From an uncultured Erysipelotrichaceae bacterium (GTDB lineage: Bacteria > Bacillota_I > Bacilli_A > RFN20 > CAG-826), in NCBI GenBank assembly GCA_902802905.1, contig CADCNT010000005.1, positions 53,429 through 117,428 on the forward strand: DNA of 64,000 nt, read 5' to 3'. The notes under the pieces are model-generated. The model was not told where the DNA came from and did no database searches. It saw nothing but the letters and a program-made list of their open reading frames with translations. The stretch's first letter is position 1. Each line of letters begins with the position of its first letter. Positions 1 to 8,024 of this stretch are shown piece after piece. Both the position numbers and the translations under genes were made by a program.

Positions 1-1
1 A

Positions 2-649
2 TTTGTTGGCATCCTTGGTTCAACCGGTAGTGGTAAAACCAGTGTTGTTAACCTGATTTCCAGATTATATGACGTTACAGAAGGTCAAGTTCTTGTCGCA
101 GATCATAATGTTAAAGAGTATGACTTAAAAGCATTAAGAGATAATGTCGCTGTTGTTTTGCAAAAGAATGTTTTATTCTCCGGCACCATAGAATCAAACC
201 TTAAATGGGGCAATTTAAATGCTACTGAAGAAGAGATGATGAGAGCCTGTGAAATCGCTCAAGCCACAGAAATTGTTAATGCTAAAGAAGAAGGCCTCCA
301 ATCTCGTGTAGAACAAGGTGGCGCTAACTTCTCTGGTGGTCAAAAACAAAGACTTTGTATCGCTAGAGCAATTTTAAAGAATCCAAAAATTATGATTTTA
401 GATGACTCCACTAGTGCAGTTGATACTAAAACCGATAGATTAATCAGAAAAGGCCTAAAAGAAGATCTTCCACACATGACAAAAATTGTCATCGCACAGC
501 GTATATCTTCTATTGAAGATGCCGATCAAATTATCATTATGGATAATGGTACTGTTAATGCCATCGGTACTCACGAAGAATTATTAAAGACTAACCAAAT
601 CTATCAAGAAGTCTACTATACACAAAATAGAGTAGGGGGTGATAAGTAA
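2..649 (+). CDS. Heterodimeric ABC exporter, ATP-binding half, 5'-truncated by window edge
   Basis: The reading frame is open from base 2, so the gene starts before the window and only the last 215 residues (nucleotide-binding domain) are present. Visible motifs are Walker A GSTGSGKTS (fragment residues 6-14), signature FSGGQKQR and Walker B MILDDSTS. The catalytic glutamate after Walker B is Asp (fragment residue 135) and the switch histidine is Gln (residue 166, IAQR). This pattern marks the degenerate ATP site of heterodimeric type IV (ABCB-like) exporters such as TM287/288 or LmrCD. The next gene carries the canonical residues and overlaps by one base (TAATG), so the two products very probably form one exporter in the cytoplasmic membrane. 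The substrate cannot be read from sequence. Confidence 0.93.
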   Translation, partial: FVGILGSTGSGKTSVVNLISRLYDVTEGQVLVADHNVKEYDLKALRDNVAVVLQKNVLFSGTIESNLKWGNLNATEEEMMRACEIAQATEIVNAKEEGLQSRVEQGGANFSGGQKQRLCIARAILKNPKIMILDDSTSAVDTKTDRLIRKGLKEDLPHMTKIVIAQRISSIEDADQIIIMDNGTVNAIGTHEELLKTNQIYQEVYYTQNRVGGDK

Positions 650-2619
650 TGCCTCCAGTCCATATCAAAGAAAGAGCAAGAGCGAAAAAAGGAACCATGA
701 AACGTCTTTTGAAGATGCTCTTTAAGCTTTATCCATGGCAACTTATCGTTTCTTTACTCTGCTTAATTTTTAATGTTATTGGTAACTTATGTTCATCAAT
801 CTTTGTTTCACTTGCCACAACCGCATTAACTGCAGCAGGTAAACAAGGTGTTAATCCATTTGTTGGAGAATTTGCAGTTAGCAGTACATTTGGTTTCACT
901 GTGTATACTAACATCACTTATCTTGTGATTATCTTAGGATGTATCTACATCGTCGGCATTCTTGCATCTTGGACATGGAATAGAACCATGGCGATTGTCA
1001 CCCAAAGATTCTTAAATGATTTCCGTAAGTCTATGTTTGCTCACATGGAAGATTTGCCAATCAAATATTTCGACACACATGCTCGTGGTGCAATCATGTC
1101 AATGTACACCAATGATATTGATACAATTAGACAATTTATCTCTCAAGCTATGCCAAGTTTAATTCAAACTGGTTTAACAGTAATCTTTGTCTTCTTCACC
1201 ATGCTCACTGCATCAATTTGGATGACCCTAGTAGTGGTTTTTGGATTTATTTTCATGTTAATCACTGTCAAATTCATCGGTGGAAAATCCTCTAGTTACT
1301 TCATCAAACAACAAGGATCACTCGCCAAAGTTGAAGGTGCAATCGAAGAATCAATTAACGGCTTAAAAGTTATCAAAGTCTTCTCACACGAAGAAAAGAG
1401 TATTGAAGAATTCAATGTCTTAAATAACGATCTTAAATACAACTCCACTCAAGCTAACATCCACGGTAACATCATGATGCCAATCATGGCGAATATCGGT
1501 AATTTCTTGTATATCTTATGCGCACTTATGGGTGCATGCATATACGTGTTCGGCTGGAGAAACTTATCTGTATCTGGCTTTGCTGTTTTACAAGGCCAAC
1601 CAGAAAAATTTGCAGGTATGATTGCCTTATTCTTAATGATGTCACGTGTCTTCTCTAATAACGTTAATCAATTCTCACAACAAATCACATTTATCGTTAT
1701 GGGTATGGCGGGTGCATCTAGATGTCTTGATTTAATGGATGAAAAACCAGAAACAGACGAAGGATATGTCTATTTATGTAACATCATTAGGCATGAAGAT
1801 GGCTCGTTTGAAGAAACTAGCGAGCACACTCATGACTATGCATGGAAATATCGCCATAAAGATGGCAGTCTTGAATATCGTGAACTAAAAGGCGATATCT
1901 TGTTAGATAACGTTGACTTCTCTTACGATGGAGAAAGACTTGTTCTTAAAGACGTATATGTCTACGCACATCCAGGTCAAAAAATTGCTCTTGTAGGCGC
2001 TACTGGTGCTGGTAAAACCACAATCACTAACTTAATCAATAGATTCTATGACATCGCTGACGGCAAAATTCGTTATGACGGCATTAACATCAATAAGATT
2101 AAGAAAGCCGACTTAAGAAAGAGTTTAGGAATCGTTTTACAAGATACCAACTTATTTACCGGAACCGTTATGGAAAACATCAGATACGGCCGATTAGACG
2201 CTTCAGATGAAGAGTGTATCAAAGCAGCAAAGATTGCTAATGCTCATGACTTTATCATGCGTCTACCTGAAGGATATAACACCATGCTCTCTGGAGATGG
2301 TTCTAACTTATCTCAAGGTCAAAGACAATTGTTATCTATTGCTAGAGCCGCTGTCGCCGATGCTCCTGTGATGATTCTTGACGAAGCCACTTCCTCAATT
2401 GATACTCGTACTGAAAAATTAGTGCAACAAGGTACAGATCAACTCATGGAAGGTAGAACTGTATTTGTTATCGCTCATAGACTTTCCACAGTTCAAAACT
2501 CTGACGCAATTATGGTGTTAGACCACGGAGAAATCATAGAACGTGGCACTCACGAAGACTTAATCAAACAAAAAGGCGTCTACTATCGCTTATATACCGG
2601 CGCCTTTGAATTAGAATAA
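649..2619 (+). CDS. Heterodimeric ABC exporter, TMD-NBD half with canonical ATPase site
   Basis: This 656-residue protein is a full-length type IV ABC exporter half: six membrane segments in residues about 20-345, then an NBD with Walker A GATGAGKT (450-457), signature LSQGQRQ, Walker B MILDEATSS with catalytic Glu579, and switch His610. It supplies the active residues missing from the partner encoded immediately upstream. A polar insertion of about 40 residues rich in His, Asp and Glu (about 375-412) sits between the two domains. The start overlaps the upstream stop as TAATG, implying translational coupling. A strong bidirectional terminator follows. Drug, peptide or lipid export is plausible, but no specificity is visible. 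Confidence 0.95.
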   Translation: MPPVHIKERARAKKGTMKRLLKMLFKLYPWQLIVSLLCLIFNVIGNLCSSIFVSLATTALTAAGKQGVNPFVGEFAVSSTFGFTVYTNITYLVIILGCIYIVGILASWTWNRTMAIVTQRFLNDFRKSMFAHMEDLPIKYFDTHARGAIMSMYTNDIDTIRQFISQAMPSLIQTGLTVIFVFFTMLTASIWMTLVVVFGFIFMLITVKFIGGKSSSYFIKQQGSLAKVEGAIEESINGLKVIKVFSHEEKSIEEFNVLNNDLKYNSTQANIHGNIMMPIMANIGNFLYILCALMGACIYVFGWRNLSVSGFAVLQGQPEKFAGMIALFLMMSRVFSNNVNQFSQQITFIVMGMAGASRCLDLMDEKPETDEGYVYLCNIIRHEDGSFEETSEHTHDYAWKYRHKDGSLEYRELKGDILLDNVDFSYDGERLVLKDVYVYAHPGQKIALVGATGAGKTTITNLINRFYDIADGKIRYDGININKIKKADLRKSLGIVLQDTNLFTGTVMENIRYGRLDASDEECIKAAKIANAHDFIMRLPEGYNTMLSGDGSNLSQGQRQLLSIARAAVADAPVMILDEATSSIDTRTEKLVQQGTDQLMEGRTVFVIAHRLSTVQNSDAIMVLDHGEIIERGTHEDLIKQKGVYYRLYTGAFELE

Positions 2620-2629
2620 AGGTAAAGAA

Positions 2630-2664
2630 AACGCTCTCGAAATATTCGGGAGCGTTCTTTTGTT
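2630..2664. terminator. Bidirectional rho-independent terminator
   Basis: A 12-bp stem (2630-2641 with 2645-2656, one G-U pair) is followed by a T-rich run on the plus strand and an A-rich run upstream that serves the minus strand. It lies between the converging ABC exporter and fakA genes and overlaps the first bases of the fakA stop region. Confidence 0.9.
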
Positions 2665-4351
2665 ATTCAACTGAGAAGAGATAATCGTAGATATCTTGTC
2701 CTCCATCAATTATTCCCATTTCTAGATAAGGGAAGTAGAAGGAGATTTGTTCTTGTAGTTTCTCTTTTTCTTTCTCGGTTACATTCTTACCACATATAAC
2801 GATAAGAACTTCTTTTTGTTTAATACCTTTAACCTTGCTTAGTAAGCGTCTAAAGGCATAAAGTCTATTTCTACTAGCAACAAGTAATTTACCATCAAGA
2901 ATGCCGATATAATCGCCTTTATTGATGATAACCTTGTTAACTGTAGTTCTTCTAATTGAAGTAGTGATTTCACCACTAGAAACGTTATCAATTGCTTGTT
3001 TGAAGTTACCAACAATAATTGTTAAGTCATCACTGGAGTAATCTAACATTGTTAAAGCACTATAACATTGAGGAATAGATGTGGAATTAATTACCACAAC
3101 ATTGCTGCCCTTATATAAGGTTGCAGCTTGTTTAGCTGCCATAATAATGTTCTTATTATTTGGGAAAACAATAATGTTTTCTGCATCTAAAGATTTGAAT
3201 GCCTTAATGAAATCTTCAGTAGATGGGTTCATGGATTGACCACCATCAATAATTACATTAACGCCAAATTCTTTGAATTGTTGTTTGATACCTTCTCCAG
3301 AAGCAACAGCAACCAAGGCGTATTTATAATGTTCTCTAGATCTAACTTCTTCAAGTTCACTATCACCGATTTGTTCGTTATGTTGTAACGCCATATTCTC
3401 AATTTTAATGGTGAGGAATTCACCAAATTTACGCATATGGTCGAGTACTTTTCCTGGATCTTTGGTGTGAACATGAACTTTGACCACGCTATCATCACTT
3501 AAAGCAACGATAGAGTCACCTTTAATATCATCACCATTTAAGATATCAATCACATCTTGAATATCGAATTTTTCAATATCAACTTTCGAGTTTTGCAATC
3601 TTAAGATAAATTCAGTACAGTAACCAAATTTGAGTTCATCATCTGGTCCAAAGGCATTAAAATCAACATCTGCACTTTGTGATAATGAACTGCCGGATTT
3701 AGAAGCGACGTCTAAGAATGAGAAATCAACTTCTTCACCTTCTAAATATTTAATAAAGCCTTTTACGATATAAACGTAACCTGCTCCACCAGAATCAATT
3801 ACACCAGCTTCTTTTAAAACTGGTAACAAGTTAATTGTGTTGTTTAAACTTCTAACAGCTTCTTCTAAATGATAATGGAAGAAGTCGTTAATAGAAGAGG
3901 TAAAATCAACCTTGCTAGCGGCGTATTCTGTTGCTTCTCTAAAAACGGTAAGAATTGTGCCTTCGACCGGAGTAACAACTGCACCATAAGCTTGTTTAAC
4001 ACCTAATTCATAGGCTTTAACTAAATCAACAGCGTTAACTTGTTTCTTACTTTGTAAGCCCTTACATATTCCACGGAAAATTTGTGAAAGAATAACACCT
4101 GAATTTCCTCTAGCGCCAAGGAGCATGCCGCTACTGAGTGGTTTGCAGATATCGCTTAGTAATTCACTATCAATACCCATCACCGCAGCAATGCCGCCTT
4201 CAATGGTGTGGCACATATTTGTACCAGTGTCACCATCAGGCACAGGAAAGACATTTAAGTTATTCACTTCGTCCATGTTATCTCTTAAGCATTTTGCTCC
4301 AGAGACAACAAGCGATTTAAAGTCCTTTCCGTTTAAAGTTTTTAAAACCAT
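2663..4351 (-). CDS. fakA: Fatty acid kinase catalytic subunit FakA (DhaL/DAK2-DegV-like)
   Basis: This 562-residue protein has an N-terminal DhaL (DAK2) kinase domain with the Mg-binding motif FPVPDGDTGTNM near residues 35-46 and a C-terminal DegV-like/YloV domain, the architecture and length of FakA. FakA phosphorylates fatty acids held by a FakB carrier, giving acyl-phosphate for PlsX/PlsY phospholipid synthesis. The ATG lies 3 nt after the stop of the upstream DegV-family gene, which supports a FakB-FakA operon; a GGTGA about 10 nt upstream may be its ribosome site. No rpmB-asp23 neighbours are present, unlike the yloU-yloV arrangement of many Firmicutes. Confidence 0.93.
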   Translation of the reverse strand: MVLKTLNGKDFKSLVVSGAKCLRDNMDEVNNLNVFPVPDGDTGTNMCHTIEGGIAAVMGIDSELLSDICKPLSSGMLLGARGNSGVILSQIFRGICKGLQSKKQVNAVDLVKAYELGVKQAYGAVVTPVEGTILTVFREATEYAASKVDFTSSINDFFHYHLEEAVRSLNNTINLLPVLKEAGVIDSGGAGYVYIVKGFIKYLEGEEVDFSFLDVASKSGSSLSQSADVDFNAFGPDDELKFGYCTEFILRLQNSKVDIEKFDIQDVIDILNGDDIKGDSIVALSDDSVVKVHVHTKDPGKVLDHMRKFGEFLTIKIENMALQHNEQIGDSELEEVRSREHYKYALVAVASGEGIKQQFKEFGVNVIIDGGQSMNPSTEDFIKAFKSLDAENIIVFPNNKNIIMAAKQAATLYKGSNVVVINSTSIPQCYSALTMLDYSSDDLTIIVGNFKQAIDNVSSGEITTSIRRTTVNKVIINKGDYIGILDGKLLVASRNRLYAFRRLLSKVKGIKQKEVLIVICGKNVTEKEKEKLQEQISFYFPYLEMGIIDGGQDIYDYLFSVE

Positions 4352-4354
4352 TGA

Positions 4355-5263
4355 TTATTCACCAACAACTTCAACTTTTTTACCAAAGAAAAATACGCCA
4401 ACGGTGCCTTTACCGGTTGTGCCACCAATAATTGGTCCCATAGGAACGACATTGATTTCTTTGAATTTAACTTCACTCTTTAAATTGGAAACAAGTAATT
4501 CTAAATCTTCTGGTTTACATTCAGCGTCACTAATCCAACAAACATTCTTTTCTGGTTCAACAGCGAGTTCTTTAGCCATAGCAACAACTCTTAATAAGGC
4601 ATTTCTTCTACCTTTTTGTTTTTCGACAGCAAAGTTATTACCTTTAGCATCACTAATTAAGATTGGCTTAACACCAAAAACGTTGCCAAAGAAAGCGGTG
4701 GAAGCTTTGACTCTACCAGCCATCTTTAAAGTATTTAAATTTTCAACTGTTGCTAATTGGTTGTATTCAAGTTTATGTTCTTCTAAATAGTCTCTAACTT
4801 CTTCAATAGATTTGCCATCAATTCTCATTTCAGCAGCTTTTAAAAGCATCATACCTTGACCCATACAGCTGTTGAGTGGGTCAACGATAATCACTTTTCT
4901 ACCTGGGAATTTTTGTTCATATTTTGGTTGTAACTTTTTAGCAAGTTGCACAGAAGCACTTAAAGCGCCAGAACAGGAAATGTATAAAACATCTTCGCCT
5001 TTTTCTAAGTGACGTCCAAACACTGCGTCAAATTCTTGTTCAGAAACTTGGCTAGTGAAGACTCTTGTGCCTTCCGCCAACATATCAAAGTATTCTTTAT
5101 GTGAGATACCTTGATCCCAATCTAATGAAGCATAGACTTCTCTTTCTTTCTTATCTTTTGTTTGCCAAGAAACCATCATACGACAATAGTCAATATCATG
5201 TTCTTTTCTTAATGCAGGGGTGAGATCACAAGTGGAATCTCCAATAATTGCAAATTTTGCCAT
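4355..5263 (-). CDS. DegV family fatty-acid binding protein (FakB)
   Basis: This 302-residue DegV-family protein has the N-terminal GDSTCDL motif and the later MAGRVKAS segment that line the fatty-acid pocket in FakB. FakB binds a fatty acid for phosphorylation by FakA, which is encoded just downstream. The frame extends upstream to 5329, but the ATG at 5263 has AAGGAG 7 nt upstream and begins MAKFAIIGDST, so I place the start there. A promoter TTGCTA-17-TATATT lies at 5291-5319 on the same strand. A TetR gene is divergent from it. Which acyl chain it prefers cannot be read from sequence. Confidence 0.92.
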   Translation of the reverse strand: MAKFAIIGDSTCDLTPALRKEHDIDYCRMMVSWQTKDKKEREVYASLDWDQGISHKEYFDMLAEGTRVFTSQVSEQEFDAVFGRHLEKGEDVLYISCSGALSASVQLAKKLQPKYEQKFPGRKVIIVDPLNSCMGQGMMLLKAAEMRIDGKSIEEVRDYLEEHKLEYNQLATVENLNTLKMAGRVKASTAFFGNVFGVKPILISDAKGNNFAVEKQKGRRNALLRVVAMAKELAVEPEKNVCWISDAECKPEDLELLVSNLKSEVKFKEINVVPMGPIIGGTTGKGTVGVFFFGKKVEVVGE

Positions 5264-5290
5264 TCTTTTTCTCCTTAAAACACTTATATA

Positions 5291-5319
5291 AATATAAAGA
5301 CTTGAGATAATAGTAGCAA
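5291..5319 (-). promoter_or_regulatory. Promoter of fakB-fakA
   Basis: On the minus strand, TTGCTA (5314-5319) and TATATT (5291-5296) are separated by 17 nt, about 28 nt upstream of the fakB ATG. It is in the 101-bp gap shared with the divergent TetR gene, so that regulator could control it. Confidence 0.6.
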
Positions 5320-5364
5320 TAAACAACAATATGCATTTGCCTATTATGCGACATTAATGATAAA

Positions 5365-5928
5365 ATGCCTAATATGTCAGACTTAAGAACAATCAAAACA
5401 GAAGCCGCAATTGAAAACGCAATGATCGAGCTCATTGAAATCAAAGGCTTCTCTAAAATCAAGATGGTGGACATTGCTAAGCAAGCACAAGTGAATAGAA
5501 ACACCATCTATCTTCACTACGAAACAAAAGAAGAAATAATCATCTCAATTCTTAAAAAAGCCTACGCAGACCAGGCCTTTTTGGATGATTTGAAAAAAGT
5601 GCAAACGCAAAGAACCGGCAAAAAGGAAATCAGATCTCTATATTTAAGCATCCTTAATAAAGTTGAGCACGACATTGAGCTTTATCGTATTTTGTTAACA
5701 GACCCAAACCTCTTAGGTTACGTTAATAGGTTCTTAAAGTATTTCAGAGACGAAATAATGAAGTACTTTGAAAACTCCACCGCCAATAGAGTGAAACTTG
5801 AATATATTATCAACGGAGTATATGGAGTCTTATCAAGATGGGTGGTTAACGCATTCGCTAGTAAAGACGAAATAGCGGAACAGTTAACCGAACTATTTAT
5901 AAATGACATTAGAAAATTAAAAAGATGA
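5365..5928 (+). CDS. TetR/AcrR family transcriptional regulator
   Basis: This 187-residue protein has an N-terminal TetR helix-turn-helix (KIKMVDIAKQAQVNRNTIYL, about residues 33-52), followed by an unassigned all-helical ligand domain. It is divergent from fakB-fakA, which suggests local control of fatty-acid incorporation, but no clear shared palindrome was found in the gap. There is no Shine-Dalgarno sequence: a TATTAT -10-like element at 5342-5347 leaves a leader of only about 10 nt. The second methionine (5374) is an alternative start. The stop codon lies within the following terminator stem. Confidence 0.85.
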   Translation: MPNMSDLRTIKTEAAIENAMIELIEIKGFSKIKMVDIAKQAQVNRNTIYLHYETKEEIIISILKKAYADQAFLDDLKKVQTQRTGKKEIRSLYLSILNKVEHDIELYRILLTDPNLLGYVNRFLKYFRDEIMKYFENSTANRVKLEYIINGVYGVLSRWVVNAFASKDEIAEQLTELFINDIRKLKR

Positions 5929-5957
5929 CGCTAAATTAAACGTCATCTTCTTTTTTA
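5922..5957 (+). terminator. Rho-independent terminator after TetR gene
   Basis: The stem AAGATGACG (5922-5930) pairs with CGTCATCTT (5941-5949) and is followed by CTTTTTT. The TGA stop of the TetR gene is inside the left arm. Confidence 0.9.
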
Positions 5958-5972
5958 AACTATAAATATTAA

Positions 5973-6395
5973 TTAGTCTTCTAAACGAGCAAGTAAAGCT
6001 TTTTCTTTATCGCTTAATTCGTTATCAACAACGAAGAATAGAGCGACAAATCTAACAGCGGAGGCTTTAGCTTCTTTCTTTAAGCAATCAACGATTTCAT
6101 CGACTGCGGAAACAAATGATTCTTCACCAGCGTTCTTGTTCATTGCAAAGAATTCATATTTATCGGTTTTGATACCGGTAGCTTCTTCGAACAATTTTAA
6201 TTCTTCAGCACTGGAATGTTTGTCAGCACCAGCAGCGAGTCTCACTAACATTGTAGCGAAATCATCGATTTCATCTGCGGAATAGCCAGCAGCTTGCATT
6301 CTTGCACCTAATTCAGCATAAGCTTTTTTTGCTTCTTCTAATTTTTGTTCAAAAGATAAGTTTTTGTAATTTGCTAATAATTCTTTAACTTTCAT
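5973..6395 (-). CDS. Small helical protein, possibly TerB-like
   Basis: This is a 140-residue, predicted all-helical, soluble protein with no signal peptide. The centre (MLVRLAAGADKHSSAEELKL, about residues 48-67) resembles the pattern of TerB-like domains, where a small/Asp-Gly turn is followed by an acidic helix, but the metal-binding acidic pair is not clear. A good AAGGAG site lies 8 nt before the ATG, and the gene has its own promoter, so it looks like a real monocistronic gene. I do not recognise a function. Confidence 0.75.
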   Translation of the reverse strand: MKVKELLANYKNLSFEQKLEEAKKAYAELGARMQAAGYSADEIDDFATMLVRLAAGADKHSSAEELKLFEEATGIKTDKYEFFAMNKNAGEESFVSAVDEIVDCLKKEAKASAVRFVALFFVVDNELSDKEKALLARLED

Positions 6396-6421
6396 GATTA
6401 TTGCTCCTTTTAGTCTCCGTT

Positions 6422-6450
6422 ATTATATAACAAGGTTAAGATTTTACCAA
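6422..6450 (-). promoter_or_regulatory. Promoter of the 140-residue protein gene
   Basis: On the minus strand, TTGGTA (6445-6450) and TATAAT (6422-6427) are 17 nt apart, 27 nt upstream of the ATG at 6395. Confidence 0.75.
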
Positions 6451-6560
6451 CCACATTTTTTAAGTATGAAAAATGTCTATTATGGGTACTATGTAACTCC
6501 TACTTTATTCCTAAAACTTTATCGTGGTCAATTAATCAAAAATATGACAATGTCTTTTAT

Positions 6561-6588
6561 AAAATAAAAAGGAAGGACGAGCCTTCCT
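6561..6588 (-). terminator. Terminator of the alpha-galactoside operon
   Basis: Read on the minus strand, AGGAAGG and CCTTCCT (6582-6588 and 6570-6576) flank a 5-nt loop, followed by TTTTATTTT. It lies just downstream of the last gene of the four-gene operon. Confidence 0.88.
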
Positions 6589-6596
6589 ATAATTGT

Positions 6597-8024
6597 TTAT
6601 TTACCAACTGCAAGTTTAACACACTCATAAGCACCATTATAGTGTCCTTGGGCTTTGAGCTCATTGATGCGGTCGCACATATGAGGAATAATCTCTTTAT
6701 CGCTAATCAAGCGGTCTAACATTTCGTTGGCCTCTTTCTTAGTTGGGCATTCAGGAGTGGAATCACCATTTTCTTGTCCATTAACTGCACCATACACTTC
6801 ATGTCCACCAATGTGTCTCATAAAGAGTTTTGGAATTGGATAGTAAGCTAATTCGCTAGGTTTAGTGACTAATAAATCAGTAACTGGCATTAATAAGTTA
6901 GTGGAATATACTGCTTCAAAGATATCTTTGTTATAAATGCAATAAATGCCTTCTGCTTCGCCTTCCTTAATCTCTTTAGCGAGTTCTTTTAACTTCTCGT
7001 ATTCATTGAAGAAGTTCTTGGTTTCAACTTCCACTTTCTTAATCATCTTTTCATAGACGTCTTTATGGTCACCAAAATTGATAAATAACGCCACTTTCTT
7101 TTCTTTGACATATGGTAGTAAGTGCTGCACCATAGCAAGGAACATATCAAAGCCTGCTCCAGCACCACCAACAGTCATTAATATACGAATTGGTTTTCCG
7201 TTTCTCAATCTAGCCTTTCTTCTTTCATTATCACCTTCAAGATCCACTAAGAGTTCGTGGTCGATAAAGCAGCCAACCATCTTTAATTGATCTTCAGGAA
7301 TGCCGTTTAGAGGTTTTTTATCAAATCCTCTTAAGGTTTTATAACCAAAGTAGGCAAATGGGGTTTGTACAGTGTGAATTGCACCTTCAGAAAGATGTAA
7401 TCCCATTGGCCAGTTATCAGGAATAGCATTAACAACGTGAGTCATGCCAGCGTGAATTGCAGCTTGGCTTGGCCAAACGTGAGTAGCAATATAAGGGATA
7501 TCTTTTGGAATGTTTCTGAAGATAGGTACTAAAAGTTCACTATTAGCTTGGTCTTTAGCGTTATAGGAAATCTTCTTAAATCCTTCAGAATTAAGTGGTT
7601 CCCAAACGAGTTTATTAAATAGCTTAGACTTTTGAGAAATTCTAGAAGCTAAAGAATACATATCGTTTTGTTCACGAATCATCTTGCTTCCAGTTGCATC
7701 AAAGCTCGCTAAGTCTAACCAATATGGTTTATAGCCTAACGCTCTAGCAGCGCTAGCCATAGCAATAGAAATACGATAGTGGCCAAAGCCCATACGAATA
7801 TTACCAACAATTAAGGCTTTGCTATCGAACTTTTGGTTTTCTTCGGCAAAGACAATGTTGTCAGCCTTGATAAAATCAAGAGTTGGGATTTCTTTAAAAG
7901 CTACTTTGTAGTCTTTTTGAGAATCATCCCCATACTTCTTTACGAATTTTGCTTTGCTTTTATAAGCACCATTAACCACTTTTTTTGGTTGAGGATTATT
8001 GAAAATTGATTCTGATTTACTCAT
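6597..8024 (-). CDS. GT-B-fold glycosyltransferase-like protein in alpha-galactoside operon
   Basis: This 475-residue soluble protein has two Rossmann-like halves. The first carries MGFGHYRISIAMASAARALG (about residues 78-97), like the N-terminal nucleotide-sugar enzyme motif of MGDG-synthase/MurG-type GT-B enzymes. The second contains a glycine-rich TVGGAGAG turn and a donor-site-like segment, LVTKPSELAYYPIPKLF. These are resemblances read by eye, and I cannot name the family or substrate. It is the last gene of the operon with GH36 alpha-galactosidase and the GPH symporter, and its ATG overlaps the galactosidase stop by 8 nt, so co-translation is likely. It could transfer the released galactose or remodel the glycan, but that is inference. 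Confidence 0.65.
   Translation of the reverse strand: MSKSESIFNNPQPKKVVNGAYKSKAKFVKKYGDDSQKDYKVAFKEIPTLDFIKADNIVFAEENQKFDSKALIVGNIRMGFGHYRISIAMASAARALGYKPYWLDLASFDATGSKMIREQNDMYSLASRISQKSKLFNKLVWEPLNSEGFKKISYNAKDQANSELLVPIFRNIPKDIPYIATHVWPSQAAIHAGMTHVVNAIPDNWPMGLHLSEGAIHTVQTPFAYFGYKTLRGFDKKPLNGIPEDQLKMVGCFIDHELLVDLEGDNERRKARLRNGKPIRILMTVGGAGAGFDMFLAMVQHLLPYVKEKKVALFINFGDHKDVYEKMIKKVEVETKNFFNEYEKLKELAKEIKEGEAEGIYCIYNKDIFEAVYSTNLLMPVTDLLVTKPSELAYYPIPKLFMRHIGGHEVYGAVNGQENGDSTPECPTKKEANEMLDRLISDKEIIPHMCDRINELKAQGHYNGAYECVKLAVGK

Noticed and set aside
4125..4790. 221-codon plus-strand ORF across fakA and fakB
   Set aside because: It is antisense to two clear family genes, with composition typical of a shadow frame (Ser, Pro and Thr rich) and no ribosome site.
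5926..5928. Mollicute code 4 (TGA = Trp)
   Set aside because: TGA ends several genes exactly where the family ends (rnpA, TetR, GT4), and Trp is encoded by TGG.
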